Shown here: positions 1 through 5,637 of the stretch, piece after piece
Layout of the letters: each line of letters opens with the position of its first letter
How positions within the stretch are numbered: the stretch's first letter is position 1
From: Spirochaetota bacterium
GTDB taxonomy: Bacteria; Spirochaetota; UBA4802; UBA5550
NCBI GenBank assembly: GCA_022704585.1
Contig: JAKJGD010000112.1
Coordinates: forward strand, 1 to 6,929
Direction: 5' to 3'
Length of the DNA stretch: 6,929 nt
The notes under the pieces: model-generated
Told to the model about the DNA's origin: nothing
Databases searched by the model: none
What the model saw: only the letters and a program-made list of their open reading frames with translations
Translations under genes and position numbers: made by a program

Positions 1-2
1 CC

Positions 3-467
3 GCTGCCGACAGGGAAACCTCCGCGGTAATCAAAGAATTCAGGAAAACCGCCGTCGGCAGTCCCCTGCCCAGGAACGGGGCATGTGCCTATTTCTATAA
101 TACCTTCACCTATGCGGGCGAAACAATTCCCCTGCAGAGCGGAAAGGAATACGCATTTTTCCACATTGAGCATAACGACGTCTTGCAGGAGATCCTGGCC
201 GGCACGCCCGCCGTCGGCGTAGAGGCCAGCAGCGAGCGCGTGGTACTGTCCATCGTTTTCAAGACCGGGAATGCGCTCAATCGGATCTATCTCACCTTCG
301 ACCCGTCCCACGGCGACAGCCTCCGGATACTCAGGAGCATTCTCGACCGCAAAAGCATCGAGATCAACCTGCTGAACCTGGTCTACGGGGAGATCGTGAA
401 GGAGAAACCCCTCGATATAAAAATACCCGAAAACATTATGGCCGAAATAAAAAATGCCGCCGGCTGA
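3..467 (+). CDS. 3' part of an unrecognised protein (5' end outside window)
   Basis: The frame is open from base 3 to a TGA at 465-467, giving 154 residues with no stop. There is no convincing internal start, so the gene begins to the left of the window. A TTG at 183 is in frame, but coherent protein-like sequence continues upstream of it, so I do not take it as the start. I do not recognise the family. The visible part is soluble-looking, mixed alpha/beta in character, with no membrane helix and no cysteine-rich motif. It has short hydrophobic strands (VVLSIVFKTG, IYLTFDP) followed by a leucine-rich helical stretch (SLRILRSILD). The C-terminus is short and charged. The gene converges on the acyl-CoA dehydrogenase, so it is probably not part of that pathway. 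Its last codons form half of the shared terminator. Confidence 0.75.
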   Translation, partial: AADRETSAVIKEFRKTAVGSPLPRNGACAYFYNTFTYAGETIPLQSGKEYAFFHIEHNDVLQEILAGTPAVGVEASSERVVLSIVFKTGNALNRIYLTFDPSHGDSLRILRSILDRKSIEINLLNLVYGEIVKEKPLDIKIPENIMAEIKNAAG

Positions 468-476
468 GCCGGCGGC
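445..476 (-). terminator. Strong intrinsic terminator of the acyl-CoA dehydrogenase, probably bidirectional
   Basis: A perfect 9-bp GC-only stem, GCCGCCGGC (456-464) and GCCGGCGGC (468-476), closes on a 3-base loop. Read on the minus strand it is followed at once by A-T6-A-T3 (455-445), a classic intrinsic terminator 24 bases after the dehydrogenase TAG (501-503). Read on the plus strand the same stem is followed by CTTGTCGTTTTG, a weaker T-rich tail that may also stop the left-hand gene. The loop bases TGA (465-467) are the stop codon of the plus-strand gene. Confidence 0.85.
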
Positions 477-500
477 CTTGTCGTTTTGCCTGCCTGGTTA

Positions 501-2375
501 CTACTGCTCCGGGGCACCGGTGAAGATGGCCGATGTCGCCTTCACGACCGCTCCCTCGCCGGCGAGTATGTACTCGCACTTTCCAAAAAACTTGTGGAAT
601 TCCGCGCCGACATAGAACTGTGCCGAAAGGAGCCGCCCTACGTAATACGCCGCCTCGGCGTTGTCCGCCAGGAGCTTCTCGAGGTCCGCGCCCTTCTTGT
701 CCCCCGACAGCTCCCTGGCTTTCGGCATGACGATCGTCATCGCCCAGAGCTGTATGAAGGCGTAGGAAAGCATGGCGAAGCACTGCTGGAGAGGAGTGGC
801 ATTCGCGAAAATCTGGAGGTACTTGCCGCCCTCGAGGAGCTTCTTCATGTACGCAACAACCTCGTCGATCTTGGCGAGGCCTTTCTCCATTATCGCGACG
901 TACTTGTCGTCCACGACGCCCTTCGCTTTCTTGATGGTTTCCTCGATCTTCTTTTTATACGCCCGGTAATTTACGAAATCCTTATCCATGAGAAGCTTCC
1001 GCATTGTCAGGTCCATTGACTGGATGCCGTTTGTCCCCTCATACAGGGTAAGGATCTTGGCGTCGCGGGCATACTGCTCGACAGGGTAGTCGGAGCAGAA
1101 GCCGTATCCGCCGTAGCACTGGATCGCGTCTGCCGTCACTTCCCACGCCGTGTCGGTGTTGCCGGCCTTGTTGATGGGGATCAGGAAATCGAGCAGCGCC
1201 TGGGCCTCTTTCTTCGCATCGTCTTTTTCAACGTGGGCAAGGTCGGTCAGGTAGCCGCAGTACAGGGTCAGCGTCCTCATGGCCTCGACCCGTGCCTTCA
1301 TGGAAAGGAGCATGCGCTTCACATCAGGATGGTTTATGATGGTCGTGCTCTTGGCATCCGGTTTCATCATGTCCTCGACCCTCTTGCTCTGGACCCGGTT
1401 GCGCGAGTAGGTCACGGCGTGCATGTAGGCCGCGCTGGATACGGAAGCCCCCTGCCCGCCGACGTAGAGCCGGGCCTCGTTCATCATCTGGAACATGATC
1501 TTCATGCCCTGGCGCTCCTGTCCCATCAGAAATCCCTGGCAGTTGCCCTCGTCGCCGAATACCATGGTGCAGGTCGGATTGCCGTGGATGCCCATCTTGT
1601 GCTCGATGCCTGCACAGGTGACGTCGTTAAACTCGCCCATTGAGCCATCGTCTTTAATGCGGTATTTGGGGACCAGGAAAATGGATATGCCCTTCGTGCC
1701 TTCCGGATCTCCCTCGATCCGGGCCAGCACCGGGTGCACGTTATTCTTGTAGAAGTTATTGTCCCCGGAAGAGATGAATATCTTCTGCCCCTTGATCGAA
1801 TAGGAACCGTCGGGATTCTTGGTGGCTTTTGTCTTCAGCGCGCCGACATCGGAGCCGGCATCCGGCTCGGTGAGGCACATGGACCCGCCCCATACGCCGG
1901 TAAGGATCTTTTCAATCATGATCTGCTTCCACGGATAGTCCGGGAGGAAATTCATATACATGTTGCAGGCGCCTATCGCCAGCATCGGGAACATGGTGAA
2001 AGCACAGCTTGCCGCGGTGAAATAGTCGGTAACGGTATAGTAGATCGATTCCGGCATACCCATGCCGCCCCACTTGGGATCGGTACCGACGCTGATGAAC
2101 CCGGCGTCATAGTAGGCCTTGAGGCCCGTAAAGTACTCTTCAGGAATGACCACCTCTTTCTTGTCGGCTTTATACTGGGCGCCCTTTTTATCCGCGGACG
2201 CGTTGACCGGATAAACCTGCTCGACGGATATCTTCTCCGCCAGGTTGACCACTTCCTCAAGGGTATCACGGTCAAAATCGGCGAACTTTTCGTATTTATT
2301 CAATTTATCAACTTCAAAAAGCTCGAATAAAATAAACTTGGTGTCTCGTGAATCTACGATGGGATTGATAGCCAT
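501..2375 (-). CDS. Large (about 600-residue) FAD acyl-CoA dehydrogenase, DmdC-like architecture
   Basis: This 624-residue enzyme should oxidise an acyl-CoA to the 2,3-enoyl-CoA with FAD, passing electrons to an electron-transfer flavoprotein in the cytoplasm. A short N-terminal extension (about 3-35) precedes the helical N-domain (about 77-157). The beta middle domain carries the family signature CLTEPDAGSD at 167-176. The C-terminal helical domain (about 282-455) has YSRNRVQ at 323-329, QCYGGYGF at 419-426 and the catalytic-base motif LYEGTNGIQ, with the probable base E446. An extra helical domain (about 466-600) is typical of the long DmdC/FadE5-type enzymes and absent from ordinary 380-residue members. 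The ATG has AGGAGG at 2384-2389, 8 bases upstream. The substrate cannot be read from sequence; automatic '3-methylthiopropionyl-CoA dehydrogenase' labels are often overcalls in this family. It lies 267 bases downstream of the 2-oxoacid oxidoreductase genes on the same strand and may be separately transcribed. Confidence 0.93.
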   Translation of the reverse strand: MAINPIVDSRDTKFILFELFEVDKLNKYEKFADFDRDTLEEVVNLAEKISVEQVYPVNASADKKGAQYKADKKEVVIPEEYFTGLKAYYDAGFISVGTDPKWGGMGMPESIYYTVTDYFTAASCAFTMFPMLAIGACNMYMNFLPDYPWKQIMIEKILTGVWGGSMCLTEPDAGSDVGALKTKATKNPDGSYSIKGQKIFISSGDNNFYKNNVHPVLARIEGDPEGTKGISIFLVPKYRIKDDGSMGEFNDVTCAGIEHKMGIHGNPTCTMVFGDEGNCQGFLMGQERQGMKIMFQMMNEARLYVGGQGASVSSAAYMHAVTYSRNRVQSKRVEDMMKPDAKSTTIINHPDVKRMLLSMKARVEAMRTLTLYCGYLTDLAHVEKDDAKKEAQALLDFLIPINKAGNTDTAWEVTADAIQCYGGYGFCSDYPVEQYARDAKILTLYEGTNGIQSMDLTMRKLLMDKDFVNYRAYKKKIEETIKKAKGVVDDKYVAIMEKGLAKIDEVVAYMKKLLEGGKYLQIFANATPLQQCFAMLSYAFIQLWAMTIVMPKARELSGDKKGADLEKLLADNAEAAYYVGRLLSAQFYVGAEFHKFFGKCEYILAGEGAVVKATSAIFTGAPEQ

Positions 2376-2475
2376 AACGCCGTCCTCCTGTTAAATTATA
2401 TTGCCTTTATGTATATGTATTACAGCGAATAACGAGCGATTGCGATTTGCCGACCGCAACTTAATCTCTGTCCAA

Positions 2476-2502
2476 GCATTACAAATGCCCGGTTTTTGTC
2501 AA
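2476..2502 (-). promoter_or_regulatory. Candidate promoter of the acyl-CoA dehydrogenase
   Basis: On the minus strand a perfect TTGACA (2502-2497) lies 15 bases before TAATGC (2481-2476), or 16 bases before AATGCT. The spacing is a little short and the -10 is weak. A small inverted repeat, GCATT-ACA-AATGC (2476-2488), overlaps the -10 and could be an operator. A better TATAAT (2400-2395) exists nearer the gene, but it has no -35 and would leave only about a dozen bases of leader overlapping the ribosome site. This is a prediction only. Confidence 0.35.
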
Positions 2503-2613
2503 ATATTATTGAGGCGGTCAAGATAGCCGGATTTGGTGATTTTATACACAATGTCAGATTTACGGGAACGGTCGGCCATGGAATGGATGCGTATCCGAAA
2601 GTATAACGAACGG

Positions 2614-2626
2614 CGCGCTGTGCGCG
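2614..2626 (-). terminator. Possible weak hairpin terminator after the gamma-subunit gene
   Basis: CGCGC (2614-2618), TGT, GCGCG (2622-2626) forms a 5-bp GC stem with a 3-base loop, 16 bases past the gamma-subunit TGA (2645-2643). On the minus strand the tail is CGTTCGTTATACTTTC, which is T-enriched but not a clean T run. It may attenuate rather than stop transcription, so read-through into the acyl-CoA dehydrogenase is possible. Confidence 0.3.
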
Positions 2627-2642
2627 GGGGGATATCCGGCGA

Positions 2643-3200
2643 TCAGGCCCTGTTCATGCCGGCTGCCAGATCAATGCCCCGCTGGATTGCCCTGAGGTTG
2701 TCCGGGATCGAGTCCTTGAGTCGCGGAGGGATTACGTCTTCGATGACTGCCTCGATATCCCTGAAGTTCAGGAACGTGAGCCGCTGCGCCAGGCAGCCCA
2801 GGGTAATCATGTTGGCCATCTTCGGATTGCCGAGCGCAATGGCTTCCTCGTTGAAGCGTACCTTGATCACCTCGACACCGTCTTTCGTCTTGATCGCGTC
2901 ATCGGGGATCAGGCTTGTATTCGCGACAAGGAGCCCGCCTTTCTCCAGCATGCCCTGGTAAAATTCCAGTCCGATCATGTCCAGTGCCAAGAGAGAGCGC
3001 GGAGTATTGGTTATCGGGGAGCCGATCTCCTCGTCAGAGATTATGACAAATACATTGGTCCTTCCGCCGCGCTTTTCCACGCCGTAAGACGGCAGGTAGG
3101 TGACCTGCAGCTCTTTTTTCATGGCAGCAAGGGCCATGATGAGGCTGATGGTCTGAATGCCCTGCCCTCCGAAACCGGTCATGATCACGTCGTAATACAT
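2643..3200 (-). CDS. 2-oxoacid:ferredoxin oxidoreductase, gamma subunit
   Basis: This 185-residue protein is the gamma (CoA-associated) subunit of a four-subunit 2-oxoacid:ferredoxin oxidoreductase. The complex converts 2-oxoacid plus CoA to acyl-CoA, CO2 and reduced ferredoxin. The diagnostic N-terminal motif GFGGQG is at 9-14, followed by SYGVEKRGGRTN at 38-49, the usual SYG-x-E-x-RGG element. The stretch NPKMANMITLG (125-135) is also typical. The length is normal for stand-alone gamma subunits, which are about 180-190 residues. The ATG is preceded by GAGGA (minus strand, 3209-3205) with a 4-base gap. It is the last gene of the ferredoxin-alpha-beta-gamma operon, and a 75-base gap separates it from beta. 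Substrate (branched-chain 2-oxoacid or 2-oxoglutarate) cannot be told from this subunit. Confidence 0.93.
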   Translation of the reverse strand: MYYDVIMTGFGGQGIQTISLIMALAAMKKELQVTYLPSYGVEKRGGRTNVFVIISDEEIGSPITNTPRSLLALDMIGLEFYQGMLEKGGLLVANTSLIPDDAIKTKDGVEVIKVRFNEEAIALGNPKMANMITLGCLAQRLTFLNFRDIEAVIEDVIPPRLKDSIPDNLRAIQRGIDLAAGMNRA

Positions 3201-3235
3201 ATAGTCCTCATGTAATAGCCGCCGTCAGCGTCCCT

Positions 3236-3251
3236 CCGGGCGATGCCCCGG
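3236..3251 (-). other. GC-rich stem-loop in the beta-gamma intercistronic gap
   Basis: The 75 bases between the beta stop and the gamma start (3201-3275) contain no gene. CCGGG (3236-3240) can pair with CCCGG (3247-3251) around a 6-base loop, in a very G/C-rich stretch. No T run follows on the minus strand, so it is not a terminator. It could be an mRNA processing or stability element that tunes gamma against beta, or simply compositional. Confidence 0.3.
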
Positions 3252-3275
3252 GCCCGTCGAAGGGGGTCGCGGGGG

Positions 3276-4028
3276 CTATAAAAAGTCCTTCCCCGTGCGC
3301 TCCTTGAAAACACCGAGCGGGAAATAGGGGATCATTTCGTTTTCGATTACGTCCAGCGCCTCGATCGGCGATACCCGCCAGTTCGTATTGCAGGTCGAGA
3401 GCAGCTCTACCATGGAAAATCCCATCTGGTTGATCTGCATCTCGAACGCCTTGACGATCGCTTTCTTCGCCTGTATGACATTTTTCGGCTTGTGCAGCGA
3501 TGCCCGCGCCGAGTAGGCGACGCCCTCAAGCGTTGCAAGCATCTCGGCCATTTTGATGGGATACCCTTCGGTCTGGAAATTTCTGCCGTAGGGCGAGGTT
3601 GTCGTCTGCTGGCCCAGCAGGGTCGTCGGCGCCATCTGGCCGCCTGTCATGCCGTACACCGAGTTGTTTATAAAAATGACGGTGATATTCTCTCCCCGGT
3701 TGGCCGCGTGGATGATCTCCGAGGTCCCGATGGCCGCCATGTCTCCGTCGCCCTGGTAGTTGAAGATGATCTTGTCCGGCTGGGCCCGCTTCATGCCCGT
3801 GGCGCATGCGGGCGCCCTGCCGTGCGGCGCTTCAAGCACGTCGATGGGCAGGTAGGTGTACAGGAACACGCAACAGCCCACTCCCGGTATCCCGATGGTC
3901 CGGTCACTGATGCCCAGCTCCTCGATCGCCTCTGCGACCAGGCGATGGGCTATGCCGTGGGTGCACCCGGGGCAGAAATGGGTCGGGGCATCGGTAAGGC
4001 ACTCGGACCTGGCGAACGTCTTGTTCAT
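3276..4028 (-). CDS. 2-oxoacid:ferredoxin oxidoreductase, beta (thiamine diphosphate) subunit
   Basis: This 250-residue catalytic subunit binds thiamine diphosphate and the proximal [4Fe-4S] cluster. Visible cluster ligands by family comparison are C19 and C22 (CPGCTHG), C52 (GVGC) and C213 (STCNTNW). The thiamine diphosphate/Mg site starts at GDGD (93-96) and ends at NN (121-122), the usual GDG-x(about 26)-N spacing. HGRAPACATGMK (69-80) is the conserved segment facing the cofactor. Length and motifs are those of the short beta subunits of Vor/Kor/Ior-like enzymes, not of the single-chain pyruvate enzyme. The start is one base after the alpha-subunit TGA (TGA-C-ATG), with GGAG inside the end of alpha, so the two are translationally linked. 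Confidence 0.95.
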   Translation of the reverse strand: MNKTFARSECLTDAPTHFCPGCTHGIAHRLVAEAIEELGISDRTIGIPGVGCCVFLYTYLPIDVLEAPHGRAPACATGMKRAQPDKIIFNYQGDGDMAAIGTSEIIHAANRGENITVIFINNSVYGMTGGQMAPTTLLGQQTTTSPYGRNFQTEGYPIKMAEMLATLEGVAYSARASLHKPKNVIQAKKAIVKAFEMQINQMGFSMVELLSTCNTNWRVSPIEALDVIENEMIPYFPLGVFKERTGKDFL

Positions 4029-4029
4029 G

Positions 4030-5085
4030 TCACTTCTCCAACGCCTTCTGTATCTCGTTCAGAACTTCATTCGGGAACGGGATGCCCCCTCCCGGTCTTC
4101 CGTAAAATGATATCTTCGCATCCTTGTGGGAGTGGATCCTGACGTCGGTCAGCATCTGGCCGGTATTCATCTCCACCACCAGTACGTTCTTGATGCGCTC
4201 TGAATGGTGCAGCATCTGGCGCTCGGGGAACGGGAAGAGCGTAATCGGGCGAAGGAGCCCGACTTTTATTCCCTGGTCGCGCGCCATGCTGATGGCCGTC
4301 TTCGCGATACGCGAGGGCGTGCCGAACGCCACGATCATGATCTCGGCGTCGTCGAGGAGCTTCTCCTCGCACATCACCTCGTTCTTCTTTACTTCGTCAT
4401 ACTTGCGCTGGAGGTCCAGGTTGTGCGCCTCCTGCTCTCCCGGGCCCAGGTAGAGCGACTTGAGGAGCCGCTGGTCCCTCCCGGCGCGTCCGGTCAGCGC
4501 CCAGGGCTTGTCGGGTATCACGACCGGTTTTTCCGGAGTGAGCCGGCACGGCTCCTGGAACTGCCCCACCATGGCGTCGGCCAGGATGACCGAAAGCATC
4601 CGGTACCTGTCGGCGAGCTCGAAGCCCTTGATGGTGAGGTCGAACATCTCCTGCACCGACGCGGGCGCCAGCACGATATTGCGGTAATCGCCGTGGCCGC
4701 CGCCATGCACCGCCTGGGTGTAGTCCCCCTGCGTCGGCGAGATGCCGCCGAGCCCCGGACCGCACCGCATGATGTTGACAACGAGACCCGGCACCTCCGA
4801 GCCGGCAATATACGAAAAGCCTTCCTGCATCAGCGAGATCCCCGGCCCGGACGAGGACGTCATCGCGCGCTGGCCGGATGCGCCGGCGCCCAGCACCATG
4901 TTGATTGATGCGATCTCGCTCTCGGCAGGAATGAAGGTTCCCCCGACTTTGGGGAGATACTTCGCGAGGTATTCGGGAATATCGTTTTGCGGGGTAATGG
5001 GATAGCCAAAATAGTAACGGCACCCGGCCTGTATGGCGCCTTCGGCAAGCGCGATGTTGCCCTTGGTAAGCTTTTTCCCGGTCAT
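4030..5085 (-). CDS. 2-oxoacid:ferredoxin oxidoreductase, alpha subunit (VorB-type)
   Basis: This 351-residue subunit carries the pyrimidine-binding domain of the thiamine diphosphate enzyme. The signature GYPITPQNDIPEYL is at 27-40, followed by AESEIASINMVLGA (54-67), TSSSGPGISLMQEG (76-89) and the glycine-rich GGGHGDYRNIVLAPASVQE (128-146). The C-terminal domain (about 245-351) has IVAFGTPSRIA and LRPITLFPFP (278-287). The overall pattern resembles proteins called 3-methyl-2-oxobutanoate (2-ketoisovalerate):ferredoxin oxidoreductase VorB; 2-oxoglutarate is the main alternative substrate. I chose the ATG at 5085-5083 because GAGGTG lies 5 bases upstream and the codon overlaps the ferredoxin stop as ATGA. 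The open frame continues 20 codons further up, but that stretch lies inside the ferredoxin gene and reads as its shadow. It is in the same operon as beta and gamma. Confidence 0.94.
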   Translation of the reverse strand: MTGKKLTKGNIALAEGAIQAGCRYYFGYPITPQNDIPEYLAKYLPKVGGTFIPAESEIASINMVLGAGASGQRAMTSSSGPGISLMQEGFSYIAGSEVPGLVVNIMRCGPGLGGISPTQGDYTQAVHGGGHGDYRNIVLAPASVQEMFDLTIKGFELADRYRMLSVILADAMVGQFQEPCRLTPEKPVVIPDKPWALTGRAGRDQRLLKSLYLGPGEQEAHNLDLQRKYDEVKKNEVMCEEKLLDDAEIMIVAFGTPSRIAKTAISMARDQGIKVGLLRPITLFPFPERQMLHHSERIKNVLVVEMNTGQMLTDVRIHSHKDAKISFYGRPGGGIPFPNEVLNEIQKALEK

Positions 5086-5291
5086 TTGAACACCTCGATC
5101 GCGGTGTCCGGGCACATGAGCGCGCAGGTTTTGCAACCGGTGCACTGGTCCTCACGCTCCCTGGAGAATGCAGCCGGGAAATAGCCGACCTTGTTGTGCT
5201 TGTCAGAAACGGCTATCAATTGCCGGGGGCAGAATTTGATGCAAAAATAGCACCCCTTGCACCGGTCAGAATCTATCTCGATATAAGCCAT
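5082..5291 (-). CDS. Dicluster 4Fe-4S ferredoxin, delta subunit of the 2-oxoacid oxidoreductase
   Basis: This 69-residue protein has two complete CxxCxxCxxxCP motifs: C11, C14, C17, C21-P and C50, C53, C56, C60-P. Each set supplies three ligands to one [4Fe-4S] cluster and the fourth to the other, as in bacterial 2[4Fe-4S] ferredoxins. The longer central loop (about 22-49) fits the delta subunit (KorD/VorD type) of this enzyme class, which relays electrons from the beta cluster to free ferredoxin. It is the first gene of the operon and overlaps alpha by ATGA. The ATG at 5291-5289 has no ribosome site at normal distance; GAGG lies 16 bases upstream, but only 4 bases from an in-frame CTG (5303-5301) that would add LTAA. 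The start is therefore slightly uncertain. Confidence 0.93.
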   Translation of the reverse strand: MAYIEIDSDRCKGCYFCIKFCPRQLIAVSDKHNKVGYFPAAFSREREDQCTGCKTCALMCPDTAIEVFK

Positions 5292-5334
5292 GGCGGCGGT
5301 CAGTTAGCCTCTTTAATTTTTTAGATTATATTAA

Positions 5335-5350
5335 AATAACGTACGGTATT
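5335..5350. promoter_or_regulatory. Candidate operator palindrome at the ferredoxin operon start
   Basis: AATAACGTACGGTATT is a 16-base palindrome with a CGTACG core, AATA/TATT arms and one mismatched base pair (5339/5346). It covers the predicted transcription start (about 5347) of the minus-strand operon, where a bound repressor would block initiation. The divergent XRE-cupin protein is the obvious candidate ligand, by position only. Confidence 0.4.
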
Positions 5351-5353
5351 ATA

Positions 5354-5382
5354 AATATATACTCATTACAAAAATTAGTCAA
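5354..5382 (-). promoter_or_regulatory. Candidate sigma-70 promoter of the ferredoxin-alpha-beta-gamma operon
   Basis: On the minus strand TTGACT (5382-5377) is followed after exactly 17 bases by TATATT (5359-5354), close to the sigma-70 consensus with ideal spacing. The predicted start is near 5347, giving a leader of about 56 bases. The DNA around it is strikingly AT-rich compared with the coding flanks. A second TATAAT (5330-5325) lies downstream without a matching -35. Confidence 0.6.
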
Positions 5383-5589
5383 GTAAAACTTTTACATCTT
5401 CTTATACACTGTACATATGATACGGTTTTCACGTCAAGAAAAAGAGCCCGGGCATGGAAAATTATTGGGTCTTTACAAAATCCGTTAATTGTTTCATCAT
5501 CCCCGGCCCTTATCCACTTACCGGCGATACCAATCGGGGATTCCCGGATGCCGCGATCCCGCGGCCCCAAAAATCTGTTTGACAGATTG

Positions 5590-5626
5590 CTCGTTTCATT
5601 TCTTGGTAATAACGAGTTGATGAAAC
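5590..5626. repeat. Two interleaved inverted repeats over the regulator promoter
   Basis: CTCGTT (5590-5595) pairs with AACGAG (5611-5616), and GTTTCAT (5594-5600) pairs with ATGAAAC (5620-5626). Both are perfect and share bases, so the left block CTCGTTTCAT is matched by two separate right blocks. They bracket the candidate -10 and end just before the ribosome site, a layout typical of an operator. The right arm extended, TGATGAAAC (5618-5626), is the exact complement of GTTTCATCA at 5491-5499. Confidence 0.45.
5604..5612 (+). promoter_or_regulatory. Candidate extended -10 promoter of the XRE-cupin gene
   Basis: TGGTAATAA matches the extended -10 form TGnTAnnnT only partly, but sits at a suitable 25 bases before the ATG. 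A perfect TTGACA lies at 5579-5584, yet the 22-base gap to TAATAA is too long for a normal pair, so promotion would rely on the extended -10 or on an activator. It lies between the arms of the inverted repeats at 5590-5626, consistent with autoregulation. Confidence 0.35.
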
Positions 5627-5637
5627 AGGGAGGAACT

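Larger units (their letters stand above)
5292..5637. other. Divergent intergenic regulatory region (346 bases, no gene)
   Basis: No credible gene lies between the ferredoxin start and the regulator start. A minus-strand open frame crossing it (5379-5876) runs mostly antisense to the regulator and has no ribosome site. The half next to the ferredoxin (about 5311-5420) is AT-rich and holds its promoter. The middle holds an isolated GTTTCATCA (5491-5499). A GC-rich patch follows with the perfect stem CCGCG-ATCC-CGCGG (5551-5564), flanked by GGGG (5536-5539) and CCCC (5565-5568). The last 60 bases carry the regulator promoter and interleaved repeats. I see no tRNA or recognisable riboswitch. Confidence 0.6.

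Noticed and set aside
1734..2330. 198-codon plus-strand open frame inside the acyl-CoA dehydrogenase gene
   Set aside because: It is antisense to conserved dehydrogenase sequence and has no family motif or ribosome site.
2409..2420. Tandem ATGTAT-ATGTAT in the dehydrogenase leader
   Set aside because: Two copies of an AT-rich hexamer are likely by chance and coincide with no other signal.
2533..2961. Plus-strand 142-codon open frame starting in the gap before the gamma subunit
   Set aside because: More than two thirds is antisense to the gamma subunit gene; there is no ribosome site and no recognisable domain.
5086..5145. Longer alpha subunit starting 20 codons upstream
   Set aside because: The extra residues are the out-of-frame reading of the ferredoxin cysteine motif, and the internal ATG has a good ribosome site and ATGA coupling.
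5431..5453. Possible minus-strand terminator: GCCCGGGC (5446-5453) followed by TCTTTTTCTT
   Set aside because: The palindrome has no room for a loop, leaving at most three base pairs, and no gene ends there.
5548..5637. Longer XRE-cupin protein starting at 5548
   Set aside because: The added 30 residues do not resemble the family N-terminus and cover promoter-like repeats; the ATG at 5638 has the ribosome site.
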